Positions 33,584-40,356 of a stretch of DNA of 40,408 nt are shown in pieces. Both the position numbers and the translations under genes were made by a program. The stretch is from Methanobacteriota archaeon. Its GTDB lineage: Archaea > Thermoplasmatota > Thermoplasmata > Methanomassiliicoccales > Methanomassiliicoccaceae. The notes below the pieces were generated by a model. It did no database searches. It was not told where the DNA came from and saw nothing but the letters and a program-made list of their open reading frames with translations. Location: the NCBI GenBank assembly GCA_012519255.1, contig JAAYQQ010000116.1, positions 1 to 40,408 on the forward strand. Reading direction: 5' to 3'. How positions within the stretch are numbered: the first letter of the stretch is position 1; each line of letters begins with the position of its first letter.

Positions 33584-33943
33584 TCAGAAAGTGGTCACGA
33601 GCTGATGCTGGGCAATGATATCTCGCGCCTCTGCCCAGGAGATCATATTCACATCCTCCAGGATATCGATATTCTCAACCCTGGCATGGAGGTCCTCTTC
33701 CACACAATAGACAGACGCCCCCATATCCAGAAGGTCCTGGAGAGCCTCGAGATTGGACGGCATGCCCAGAGCTCCTGGCCCCTGATCAGCCACTGCATTC
33801 AGTGTGCCATCCCCAATGAGCATGACCGAGGCCTGCGGCACCAGGCCACTGACCAGGACGCCGAGGGCCAATCTCATACCTGCAAAGGCATCCTCGCCCC
33901 CATATGGTTGCTTGGAGATTAATGTGAGAAGACTGTTAGCCAT
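33584..33943 (-). CDS. DsrF/TusC-like sulfur-relay protein
   Basis: A 119-residue DsrE-fold protein. It has the family's opening strand and loop (LLTLISKQPYGGEDAFAGMRLAL), a central strand ASVMLIGDGTLNAV, and GASVYCVEEDLHARVEN with a single cysteine. It matches the DsrF/TusC subfamily, a partner in the heterohexameric DsrEFH/TusBCD complex that passes persulfide sulfur. The gene is last of the sulfur cluster, four bases after the DsrE-like gene. Assignment to F/C rather than another DsrE paralogue is by position and length, so moderate. Confidence 0.75.
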   Translation of the reverse strand: MANSLLTLISKQPYGGEDAFAGMRLALGVLVSGLVPQASVMLIGDGTLNAVADQGPGALGMPSNLEALQDLLDMGASVYCVEEDLHARVENIDILEDVNMISWAEARDIIAQHQLVTTF

Positions 33944-33947
33944 CTTA

Positions 33948-34304
33948 TCACCTCGCCAGGGTTACCATGCGGTCGCTCTCCGACACAAACCGAGAGAGGT
34001 CATTGGTGATGCTTCCGATCACGGTTCCCTTTATCTCTTCCCCCCGCTTGATGCCGCGGGCGCTGGTACATGTGCTACATACTATTACTTCAGCCCCGTG
34101 GGCGACCAGCTCGGCGGTTAGCTCACCCACATTGGGGAAGCGCTTGGGGTCCTGCCCTTCCTTGATCAAAGTGACCCCCTCTCCGTAACCGAAGATCTTG
34201 ACATTATGGCCCTTGTCCAAGGCGGCTTTGGCCAGCTTGACTGCCACGTTGGTATCCATGTTCATCATGGTGCCTGAACGTATCTGTATGGTGAGAGTTC
34301 CCAT
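33948..34304 (-). CDS. DsrE/TusD-like sulfur-relay protein
   Basis: This 118-residue protein has the DsrE fold: TLTIQIRSGTMMNMDTNVAV, then GHNVKIFGYGEGV, and the cysteine loop HGAEVIVCSTCTSARG. The C-x2-C in this loop includes the position of the sulfur-carrying cysteine of DsrE/TusD. Expected role: accept persulfide from TusA and pass it on. The start ATG 34304 is 10 bases after the DsrH-like gene's stop. Confidence 0.78.
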   Translation of the reverse strand: MGTLTIQIRSGTMMNMDTNVAVKLAKAALDKGHNVKIFGYGEGVTLIKEGQDPKRFPNVGELTAELVAHGAEVIVCSTCTSARGIKRGEEIKGTVIGSITNDLSRFVSESDRMVTLAR

Positions 34305-34314
34305 TTTTATCCAC

Positions 34315-34617
34315 TCATAGTGTTATGGTCAGGTCGTAGTCCTGCATTATCAGATCAACCGCCTGCGGATAGTCGATCTCCTGAAATTCCGGACACATCT
34401 TCCCCTTGAAGCCACGAGCCTCTAGGTCGTCGCTCATCACATAGATCTCATCTGCCACGTCCATCAACTCCTCCCCCTTCTCTCTACAGACTGAAAAGAG
34501 AGTGGCATCCTGGAAAAGGAGAATTCCCACTCTGTCATCCCCTCCCAGGGCAGCCAGCGCATCTAGACTTCGATACTCGTATGGCGATTTTAACAGTATG
34601 AATAATTTAGAAGGCAA
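34315..34617 (-). CDS. DsrH/TusB-like sulfur-relay protein
   Basis: A 100-residue protein starting KLFILLKSPYE, as in DsrH/TusB, with GILLFQDATLFSV, EIYVMSDDLEARG and a C-terminal DYPQAVDLIMQDYDLTITL, the helix and strand that close the domain in this subfamily. Two cysteines (SVCREKG and GKMCPEF) are present. It would be the third subunit of the DsrEFH-type complex. Start ATG 34617 follows the DsrE2-like gene by 12 bases. Confidence 0.75.
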   Translation of the reverse strand: MPSKLFILLKSPYEYRSLDALAALGGDDRVGILLFQDATLFSVCREKGEELMDVADEIYVMSDDLEARGFKGKMCPEFQEIDYPQAVDLIMQDYDLTITL

Positions 34618-34629
34618 CTTAAGTCCACC

Positions 34630-35040
34630 TCAGCCGATGAAGTACTGCATATCAGTGTCTGCAGCAATGTTGAGGAAACCAGAAGCTCCCAACACCTTTA
34701 CTCCTTCGCACATAACCTCTAGTGGCATATTCATCAGGGCCATGGTAGTGCTGCAGGCATAAAGATTAACTCCCAGATCCCTGGCAGTATTGAGCTGCTC
34801 GGCAAAGTTCTCCACTCCTCCCCTGGCCATCTTCTTGGCGAACATGCCTGTGAACAAACGATACATACCTGGCAACTTGGGCTTCGCTCCCTTCTTGAGA
34901 AGGTTAAGTCCAAAGAACGTGAAGAATATATGAACCTCCATTCCCATGGCAGCAGCGGTGTTGCCGATGAACATTGCCATCATGCCCTTATCAAAAGTGC
35001 CTTCCGACACAACGATTGCTAGCTTTTTTGTTTCATCCAT
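34630..35040 (-). CDS. DsrE2-like (DsrE/F/DrsH superfamily) protein
   Basis: The 136-residue protein begins KKLAIVVSEGTFDKGMMAMF and has MGMEVHIFFTFFGLNLL, FAKKMARGGVENFAEQL and GVNLYACSTTMALMNMPLE, the pattern of DsrE2-type peroxiredoxin-like sulfur proteins. The cysteine in YACSTTM is the conserved one. Members often sit beside TusA and rhodanese genes and accept sulfur from TusA. The hydrophobic segments (FFTFFGLNLL and FLNIA) are short and need not span a membrane. The gene lies 101 bases from tusA on the same strand. Confidence 0.8.
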   Translation of the reverse strand: MDETKKLAIVVSEGTFDKGMMAMFIGNTAAAMGMEVHIFFTFFGLNLLKKGAKPKLPGMYRLFTGMFAKKMARGGVENFAEQLNTARDLGVNLYACSTTMALMNMPLEVMCEGVKVLGASGFLNIAADTDMQYFIG

Positions 35041-35141
35041 TTGAACCGGCCTCCTGCGTCTTGGTGACTTGCGTCCCTATCCTGGCATTTTGTCGAGCGC
35101 CCTCCCGATGATGGCATCATAGTTCTGCCGCTCTCTGCACA

Positions 35142-35366
35142 TCATTTTAGCTTCCTGATCCGATAGGAGAATACACCTCCGGACTCCTTGGCCTCGACGA
35201 GCTGATTGCCTGTCCTCTGACACCATGACGGGACATCTTCCCTGGAGCCGACGTCATCAGAGAGAAGTTCCAGCTCATCGCCGACCTTCATCGTCCTCAT
35301 CTTCTTTGCCAGTTGCACTATCGGCATAGGACACATCATGCCCTTGCAATCCAGTACTTCTACCAT
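35142..35366 (-). CDS. tusA: TusA-like sulfur carrier protein
   Basis: The 74-residue protein has the TusA signature DCKGMMCPMPIVQLAKKM, where the Cys of CPxP carries persulfide sulfur. It also has VGDELELLSDD and a C-terminal SYRIRKL strand. TusA receives sulfur from a cysteine desulfurase and hands it to DsrE-type proteins, for example for thiolation of tRNA or for cofactor synthesis. Start ATG 35366 is preferred because the protein then opens MVEVLDCKG as in the family. A GTG eight codons upstream is inside the operator palindrome. First gene of the cluster, divergent from the HTH regulator. Confidence 0.9.
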   Translation of the reverse strand: MVEVLDCKGMMCPMPIVQLAKKMRTMKVGDELELLSDDVGSREDVPSWCQRTGNQLVEAKESGGVFSYRIRKLK

Positions 35367-35384
35367 ACTCCCACTTCCTCGGTT

Positions 35385-35412
35385 ATGCACGGTTGTGCAT
35401 TAATTATATATA
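35385..35412 (-). promoter_or_regulatory. Promoter and inverted repeat upstream of the tusA cluster
   Basis: ATGCAC-GGTT-GTGCAT (35385-35400) is a perfect 6-bp inverted repeat. Immediately next to it lies TTATATATAA-type TATA sequence (about 35401-35412) reading toward tusA. The repeat would overlap the transcription start of the cluster, so it may bind a repressor, perhaps the divergent HTH protein. Confidence 0.5.
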
Positions 35413-35420
35413 ACCGCTAC

Positions 35421-35452
35421 CTTATAATACTTATCTATAGGCGCCTAGGCGC
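35421..35452 (+). promoter_or_regulatory. Promoter and palindrome upstream of the HTH regulator
   Basis: CTTATAATAC (35421-35430) is a TATA box for the regulator gene. GCGCCTAGGCGC (35441-35452) is a perfect 12-base palindrome covering the expected initiation site (35447-35456). It is placed for autoregulation. Confidence 0.55.
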
Positions 35453-35472
35453 ATAAGCGCGAGGGGAGCGGA

Positions 35473-35832
35473 ATGCGGACTCAAGTGTCATTCACTAACA
35501 TATCCAACTGTAAAGATATTGTTCAGTGCGCCTTCTCATTAAATGATTTTGAGATTGAGGTATATAAGGGGACTCTTGCCCACGGCCCAATAAGGGCGGA
35601 TGATCTGGCGGATAAAATGGGGCGGGACCGCTCCACAGTGTATAGGGCACTGCAGCGTCTGCTCACTTGCGGGATGTGTTATCGAGAGACTCGCTCCCTA
35701 CGCAAAGGCGGATATTATCATGTGTACATGAGCATCAGCAAAGAGGAACTACGAAAGAAATTGATATCATGCGTGGAGGAATGGAATATGCGTATGCAGA
35801 AGGCCCTCTCCCATTTTGATGAAGATATCTGA
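35473..35832 (+). CDS. Cysteine-rich TrmB-like winged-helix regulator
   Basis: A 119-residue DNA-binding protein with a winged helix-turn-helix: LSLNDFEIEVYKGTL-type first helix (here FSLNDFEIEVYKGTL), GPIRADDLADKMGRDRSTVYRAL as the HTH with recognition helix, then wing GYYHVYMSISKEELRK. The order resembles TrmB-type archaeal regulators but without their sugar-binding domain. It has five cysteines, including C-x2-C (TCGMCYR) just behind the recognition helix. Redox or sulfur sensing is possible (inference). Start ATG 35473 has GAGGGGAG at 35461-35468. It is divergent from the sulfur cluster and probably regulates it. Confidence 0.82.
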   Translation: MRTQVSFTNISNCKDIVQCAFSLNDFEIEVYKGTLAHGPIRADDLADKMGRDRSTVYRALQRLLTCGMCYRETRSLRKGGYYHVYMSISKEELRKKLISCVEEWNMRMQKALSHFDEDI

Positions 35833-35886
35833 TTATCGTAATCTCATGATCTTTTGCGTGCATCGTCCCCACCTTGCTGGAGCAGC

Positions 35887-35896
35887 TATTAATAGG
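35887..35896 (+). promoter_or_regulatory. TATA-like element of pyrBI
   Basis: TATTAATAGG at 35887-35896 lies about 30 bases before ATG 35924, giving a very short leader. Confidence 0.4.
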
Positions 35897-35923
35897 CCTC
35901 TTTGTTATTCTTGAGCGAGTGCC

Positions 35924-36853
35924 ATGAGCTTAAAAGGCAAAGACGTGGTCTCGATCCGGGACCTCTCTCGGGAACAGATTGAACAGGTGATGGACCTAGC
36001 GCAGAAGCTAGTACCATATGCCAAGGGCGAGATGACTACCAAGGCTATGGAGGGGAAGATCATGGGAAACCTATTCTTCGAACCATCCACCCGGACAAGG
36101 CTTTCCTTCGAGAGCGCCATGGTTCGCCTGGGTGGAAGATTCGTTGAGATCGCCCACCCCACAAGTTCTTCAGTGGTCAAGGGCGAGACCCTTGCTGACA
36201 CCGTACGCATGGTAGAAGGCTACGCAGATGCAATCGTGTTGCGGCACCCTCACGAAGGAGCGGCCAGACTCGCCGCGAAATATAGCTCAAAACCGGTCAT
36301 CAATGCCGGGGACGGAGCAGGCCAGCATCCTACCCAGACGCTCCTGGATATGTTCACTATCCAGCAAGAGGCGGGTGCCATCGCCGGGAAGAATGTCGTC
36401 ATTGTGGGCGATCTTAAGTACGGTCGCACAGCACATTCCTTGGCCGAAGCTCTGGGCATGTTCGGCGCGGAGCTCACTTTCGTTGCGCCACCGCTCCTGC
36501 AAATGCCTAAGGAGACCCTCAATCAACTCGAGAGTGCTGGCATCAAGCCCAAATTATTCTCTGATCTCAAAGATGTCATATCCGAGGCAGATGTATTGTA
36601 TGTTACAAGGATCCAAAGGGAACGCTTTCCCGATCCATCAGAGTACCTAAAAGTGGCTGGTTCCTACCGCGTGGACAATGCTCTACTTCACGAGGCCAAG
36701 AAAGACCTTGTGATCATGCACCCCCTTCCAAGGGTCGATGAGATCGCCCCAGAGGTGGACTATACGGAGAATGCCAGATACTTCCAGCAGGCGTTCAATG
36801 GCGTTCCCGTCCGAATGGCGCTGATCATGCTAGTCCTGGGAGGTGAGCTGTAA
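35924..36853 (+). CDS. pyrB: Aspartate carbamoyltransferase catalytic subunit
   Basis: PyrB condenses carbamoyl phosphate with aspartate in the first committed step of pyrimidine synthesis. The carbamoyl-phosphate site is FFEPSTRTRLSFESAM (around residues 48-62), with HPTS-type, RHPHEG and GDGAGQHPTQTLLD segments, and the aspartate-binding HPLPRVDEI near the C-terminus. The 309 residues match archaeal catalytic subunits. pyrI starts immediately after the stop (TAA then ATG), so both subunits come from one mRNA, making the regulated (PyrB)6(PyrI)6 enzyme. Confidence 0.97.
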   Translation: MSLKGKDVVSIRDLSREQIEQVMDLAQKLVPYAKGEMTTKAMEGKIMGNLFFEPSTRTRLSFESAMVRLGGRFVEIAHPTSSSVVKGETLADTVRMVEGYADAIVLRHPHEGAARLAAKYSSKPVINAGDGAGQHPTQTLLDMFTIQQEAGAIAGKNVVIVGDLKYGRTAHSLAEALGMFGAELTFVAPPLLQMPKETLNQLESAGIKPKLFSDLKDVISEADVLYVTRIQRERFPDPSEYLKVAGSYRVDNALLHEAKKDLVIMHPLPRVDEIAPEVDYTENARYFQQAFNGVPVRMALIMLVLGGEL

Positions 36854-37309
36854 ATGAAGGATTTTCGCGTCACACCCATCCGCAACGGTACTGTTATAGA
36901 TCATATCAACTGCGGACGAGCGCTCAAGGTGCTGCGCATCATCGGCATTACCGAGAGTGTGCGATCGACCGTGTCCATTCTCCTTCATGTGCCCTCGAAG
37001 AAGGATGGTTGGAAGGATGTCATTAAGATAGAAGATAGAGAGCTCGATTCCAGAGAAGTGGATAAGATATCACTTATCGCTCCCCGGGCAACTATCAATA
37101 TCATACGCGACTTTAATGTCGCTCAGAAAACCCAGGTCAAGATGCCTGAGATAGTCAAGGGCATAGTGCGATGCGGGAACCCCAATTGCATCACCAACAT
37201 GAACGAACCCGTCGAGACGGAATTTGTGGTGGAAGCGAAGAAGCCATTGGTGCTGCGTTGCCTATATTGTGACCGCATCCAGGAAGATGTGGCCGATCGA
37301 TTGATCTGA
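36854..37309 (+). CDS. pyrI: Aspartate carbamoyltransferase regulatory subunit
   Basis: PyrI binds nucleotide effectors and holds the catalytic trimers together. The N-terminal nucleotide domain has RVTPIRNGTVIDHI and LISLIAPRATIN-like segments (here KISLIAPRATIN). The C-terminal zinc domain has four cysteines, in CGNPNC and RCLYCD, that bind the structural zinc. The length of 151 residues is standard. ATG 36854 directly follows the pyrB stop codon. Confidence 0.97.
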   Translation: MKDFRVTPIRNGTVIDHINCGRALKVLRIIGITESVRSTVSILLHVPSKKDGWKDVIKIEDRELDSREVDKISLIAPRATINIIRDFNVAQKTQVKMPEIVKGIVRCGNPNCITNMNEPVETEFVVEAKKPLVLRCLYCDRIQEDVADRLI

Positions 37310-37465
37310 CCCCCGATACGCCAGCGGCCGGACGATGGGCTCCTCTTCGAATAAAATCATTAAATGGGCCTGCAAAGCGGTAATGTTATGATCACAGGCG
37401 CATAGAACATTAAGTCGTATCGAGAGAAGTACTTCCTTCAAAGAACAAACCATTTGTCGGATACC

Positions 37466-37855
37466 TCACCTCAGCCAAACCAACCTCTCCCTCGCTGTGG
37501 TGACGACCTGGTTCATTGACTCGAGTATCTTGGAATCCTCTACCTCACTGTTCACCGTAGCCACTATCAATAGGCTGGACGAGAGTTCGGTGATGAACAA
37601 TTTGGTATTCCTGAAGACTGCCAAAACATAGTCGATCTTGTCTCTGAATACGTCTTTCTTTGTAGCCTCAGCGGCCGAGAACATGATAGCGGCCATGGCC
37701 GAGAAGGTCTCTGCCCGGGCAGATGAGGCAGCTCTTCCAGCGACCATTAACCCCGTCTTTGAGACGATGGAAACGCTCTGAATGCTCTGAACCTGAGGAA
37801 ACTCTCCATGAATGATATCCTCAAGGATGTTCTCGACAGACTTGGCGTCCTGCAA
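37466..37855 (-). CDS. Roadblock/LC7-domain protein
   Basis: A 129-residue single-domain protein of the Roadblock/LC7 fold. Signatures are VSIVSKTGLMVAG near residue 28, the helix ETFSAMAAIMFSAAEAT, and KLFITELSSSLLIVATV. Archaeal members regulate small GTPases or act in motility and polarity modules, but no GTPase gene is near here. The start is TTG 37855, supported by GGAGG about 7 bases upstream. A 6-bp inverted repeat (37872-37888) and a TATA-like element (about 37893-37901) precede it. The gene is divergent from the UPF0200 kinase gene. Confidence 0.85.
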   Translation of the reverse strand: MQDAKSVENILEDIIHGEFPQVQSIQSVSIVSKTGLMVAGRAASSARAETFSAMAAIMFSAAEATKKDVFRDKIDYVLAVFRNTKLFITELSSSLLIVATVNSEVEDSKILESMNQVVTTARERLVWLR

Positions 37856-37871
37856 AGTTTTTCCTCCAAAC

Positions 37872-37888
37872 CTTCAGATTAACTGAAG
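37872..37888. repeat. Inverted repeat in the leader of the Roadblock gene
   Basis: CTTCAG (37872-37877) and CTGAAG (37883-37888) are perfect inverted repeats with a 5-base spacer. They lie between the likely TATA element and the Shine-Dalgarno sequence, as an operator or leader hairpin would. Confidence 0.4.
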
Positions 37889-37992
37889 CAGGGATAAATA
37901 AGCGGTGATATGGTTAAATCCTTTCTCTTGGGCCAAACGCGGTCATCACGCATGGACTCGCTGAGGCGGGGCGAGTATGGCGGCATGGTCTC

Positions 37993-38000
37993 TTTTATAT
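37993..38000 (+). promoter_or_regulatory. TATA box of the UPF0200 kinase gene
   Basis: TTTTATAT at 37993-38000 predicts initiation near 38023, about 19 bases before ATG 38042. Confidence 0.45.
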
Positions 38001-38041
38001 GGGAAGCTCATGTGGTGAGGCGTATTGTTGGAAGATAGACC

Positions 38042-38578
38042 ATGACGCGAGTGTATATCCTCACCGGGATGCCAGGGGCAGGTAAGGAAGAGTTTGTCAA
38101 AGTGGCCCAGGAGAATGGATATAAAGTTGTGAGGATGGGCGACGTTGTCAGGGAAGAAGCACCCCGCCGGGGAATCGCCATGTCCGATCAGGATGTGGGC
38201 GGTTTCGCCTCATCGGAACGTAAGAAGCATGGGCCAGGAATCTGGGCGACTCGCTGCATTCCCTTGATCGGAGATGATGATACTGTCATTGACGGCTCCC
38301 GCAGCACCTTCGAATTCAACGTGTTTCGGAAGACGCTGGGCGATAAGGTACGTCTGGTGGCCATCCATGCTTCCCCCTCTCTGCGTTTCGAGCGATTGAA
38401 GCGACGCAACCGCTTCGATGCCCCTCGGACAGAAGAGGAGTTTCGGCAAAGGGACGAACGAGGGAAGGGATGGGGATTGGGCGATCTTATAGTCAAGGCC
38501 GAACTGATAATTATTAACGAAGGAACTCTTGAGGAGTTTTACGATAAGGTAAGGGAGGTGCTGAACGAAGCATGGTGA
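38042..38578 (+). CDS. UPF0200-family nucleotide kinase (adenylate-kinase-like)
   Basis: The 178-residue P-loop protein begins MTRVYILTGMPGAGKEEF. The Walker A is GMPGAGK (residues 9-15) followed by E rather than S/T, a variation tolerated in this family. The NMP-binding part includes RMGDVVREEAPRRG. LVAIHASPSLRFERLKRR and RDERGKGWGLGDLI form the lid and the arginine-rich region. The archaeal UPF0200 family is related to adenylate and dephospho-CoA kinases; its substrate is not settled. In some archaea this kinase is fused to a second domain (UPF0201); here it ends, and the next gene overlaps it by seven bases. Confidence 0.85.
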   Translation: MTRVYILTGMPGAGKEEFVKVAQENGYKVVRMGDVVREEAPRRGIAMSDQDVGGFASSERKKHGPGIWATRCIPLIGDDDTVIDGSRSTFEFNVFRKTLGDKVRLVAIHASPSLRFERLKRRNRFDAPRTEEEFRQRDERGKGWGLGDLIVKAELIIINEGTLEEFYDKVREVLNEAW

Positions 38579-38907
38579 ACTTCAAGATAATAGGAATCTG
38601 TAAGCAAGAAGCCCTCTCAATAGTGCCCACTGAAGATGTCAGATATGATCTAGAGAGAATGACCGAACTTCTATCCCAGGCCGGGCATGACGTCAATGAT
38701 CAAGGCCTTATGGTGACGGTCTCCAGCAATGGTCACACCGTGACTATCTACACCAACGGCCGTATGCTCATAACTGGGGTTAGCACCAAGGAAGAAGCGG
38801 CCCAAATCGCCACCTCATTATACGACACTGCGGAACCTTCCCGAGAATCGGTCGCAGACAGAGCGCAACCACCTTTGGATTATTCCGACATGGATGAATC
38901 CTTTTGA
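38572..38907 (+). CDS. Small protein resembling one half of TATA-binding protein
   Basis: The 111-residue protein has an alpha/beta pattern of strand (NFKIIGICK), helix (DVRYDLERMTELLSQ), three strands, and a closing helix (EEAAQIATSLYD). The segment TVTIYTNGRMLITGVSTKEEA looks like the strand-turn-strand of a TBP repeat (the canonical form has IFRSGKM and TGAKSEEDA). It is therefore probably a single TBP-like domain, about half of TBP, with an acidic tail. Whether it binds DNA is unknown. ATG 38572 overlaps the UPF0200 stop and has GGGAGGTG at 38553-38560, so the two proteins are translationally coupled. Confidence 0.7.
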   Translation: MVNFKIIGICKQEALSIVPTEDVRYDLERMTELLSQAGHDVNDQGLMVTVSSNGHTVTIYTNGRMLITGVSTKEEAAQIATSLYDTAEPSRESVADRAQPPLDYSDMDESF

Positions 38908-39247
38908 TGATTATCTGCCCGGCTCAAAGGAATCCTGAACCTGTCATTCAGGTGCATTATGGGCGCATTTCACATCCCATCCAGGTATCTTGGGAGTATT
39001 CCTTGGCCCCCTATCAGCGACTCTACAAAACTCATGATCTCTGTAAGGATGTAAACATATGGCGCCCCGATGTGGGAGGTCATCAATATCCTTGTTTGAG
39101 GGCCTTTGGTATGGACATTGCAGCACTATTGTCGCGATAGAAAGCAGACACCCCATCAGTACGATAGCTCCATATCATGCCTGATGTCCCACGTGGGCCA
39201 AACGTGCCCAGTATCATCTTCTTCACAGAGATACTTCTATCCATACT

Positions 39248-39258
39248 GATTTATATAA
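39248..39258 (+). promoter_or_regulatory. TATA box upstream of a small ORF and DUF92
   Basis: The TTTATATAAG-type element at about 39249-39258 is 26 bases before ATG 39280, the distance of a leaderless start. Alternatively it gives the DUF92 gene a leader of about 265 bases. Confidence 0.5.
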
Positions 39259-39279
39259 GAAAGAACGCCATCGTCGGTA

Positions 39280-39444
39280 ATGGGTATTTGCCATTCACAA
39301 CGACCGCAAACTCCTCACCTATCCAAACTATTGGTTGAAATTGACCGCGAGTGGTCTGAATCTGTGCCCGACTCAGGCAACAATATATTCGTTGGCCAGG
39401 GAACACTTCATGGGCGAGATATTCACAGATCTGGGAGGAATTAA
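39280..39444 (+). CDS. Possible leaderless 54-residue protein
   Basis: The ORF starts at ATG 39280, at the position where transcription from the TATA box at 39248-39258 should begin. Its middle (SKLLVEIDREWSES and NNIFVGQGTLHG) is protein-like, but no family is recognised. The overlapping frame that ends at 39562 is equally protein-like but lacks a start, so at most one is genuine. A frameshifted or decaying gene is also possible. Confidence 0.25.
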   Translation: MGICHSQRPQTPHLSKLLVEIDREWSESVPDSGNNIFVGQGTLHGRDIHRSGRN

Positions 39445-39546
39445 CCTGGGCGAAAGGATAACTTTGCTGGGGCAAGGCAATAGGCCAAAGGGGCGGGGTA
39501 GGAGAGTTTCGTTTCCATCTCCCAACATAAATATGAGGTTATTCTC

Positions 39547-40293
39547 ATGTCCTATCCTATGATTGACCTGGAAAGTCTGGCCATAGTTTTTCTACTATGC
39601 ATTGTGCTCGCCATCCTTTCCTATCAATTCGGTCTGCTCACTGCCAGCGGAGCCGTTTCATCCTTTGCTGTGGGAATGATAATAGGTGGCCTAGGCTCCA
39701 TCGGCTGGCTGGTCACGCTTATTGTGTTTACATTCATGGGTTTCTTCGTGACCAAGTTCCGTTTCCAACTCAAGGAGAAGCGCGGACTGCAGGAGGGGAA
39801 AAAGGGAGAACGCACCTATCGCAACGTCCTGGCCAACGGCCTCATCCCTACCATTGTGGCCGTGCTAGCGTTCACGCTGGGTGAACAGGATGCCGAGCTT
39901 GCCGGACTTGCCTTCATCTCCGCCATCAGCGTTGCCGCATCCGACACCGCCGCCAGCGAGCTGGGGGTACTCTCCCCTAAAGCCTATTTGATCACCACTG
40001 GCCGCAGGGTACCCCCGGGGACGGATGGAGGAGTTTCCGCTCTTGGCACAGCAAGCTGCATCCTTGCGGCGGCAGTGGCGTCACTGACGGGTTGGATCAT
40101 TATCTTCCCCCACAACATCCTTGATCCATTATTGCTCATCCCAGTGACCATGGGCGTTACGGGATGCATGATCGATAGCGTCATAGGGGCCACGCTGGAA
40201 AGGCGAGGATACGTTACTAAATTGGGCAATAATATGATCTCCATGGCCATAGGGGCCCTCCTTGCCGCCATCATATATCTCGCCCTTGTCTAA
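39547..40293 (+). CDS. DUF92 family integral membrane protein
   Basis: The 248-residue protein has about six membrane helices and the DUF92/TIGR00297 signatures: GLLTASGAVSSFAVGMIIGG, a basic loop KRGLQEGKKGERTYRNVLANG, then ISVAASDTAASELGVLSPKAY, TDGGVSALGT and a C-terminal GATLERRGYVTKLGNNMISM. Plant VTE6 of this family is a phytyl-phosphate kinase. The archaeal members may act on prenyl phosphates in lipid synthesis (inference from the family). Start ATG 39547 has GAGGT at 39535-39539, seven bases away. Confidence 0.88.
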   Translation: MSYPMIDLESLAIVFLLCIVLAILSYQFGLLTASGAVSSFAVGMIIGGLGSIGWLVTLIVFTFMGFFVTKFRFQLKEKRGLQEGKKGERTYRNVLANGLIPTIVAVLAFTLGEQDAELAGLAFISAISVAASDTAASELGVLSPKAYLITTGRRVPPGTDGGVSALGTASCILAAAVASLTGWIIIFPHNILDPLLLIPVTMGVTGCMIDSVIGATLERRGYVTKLGNNMISMAIGALLAAIIYLALV

Positions 40294-40327
40294 TCCAGGA
40301 TTGGCGAAGGGAGAGATATAGAAATGA

Positions 40328-40336
40328 TTAAATATG
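40328..40336 (+). promoter_or_regulatory. TATA box of 5S rRNA
   Basis: TTAAATATG at 40328-40336 is about 25 bases before the estimated 5' end of 5S rRNA. It is a dedicated promoter rather than read-through from a 23S gene. Confidence 0.55.
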
Positions 40337-40356
40337 ACCGTTCCTTTCACGAACTT

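Larger units (their letters stand above)
38908..39546. other. Intergenic region with an orphan promoter and hairpin
   Basis: CCTGAA (38934-38939) pairs with TTCAGG (38947-38952) shortly after the TBP-like gene. A good TATA box follows at about 39248-39258. Only weak small ORFs lie between that promoter and the DUF92 gene. The frame 39281-39562 also looks protein-like but has no early start codon. Confidence 0.35.

Noticed and set aside
38904-39140. Plus-strand frame of 78 codons after the TBP-like gene
   Set aside because: No regular fold pattern, no ribosome-binding site, and it includes the CCTGAA/TTCAGG hairpin.
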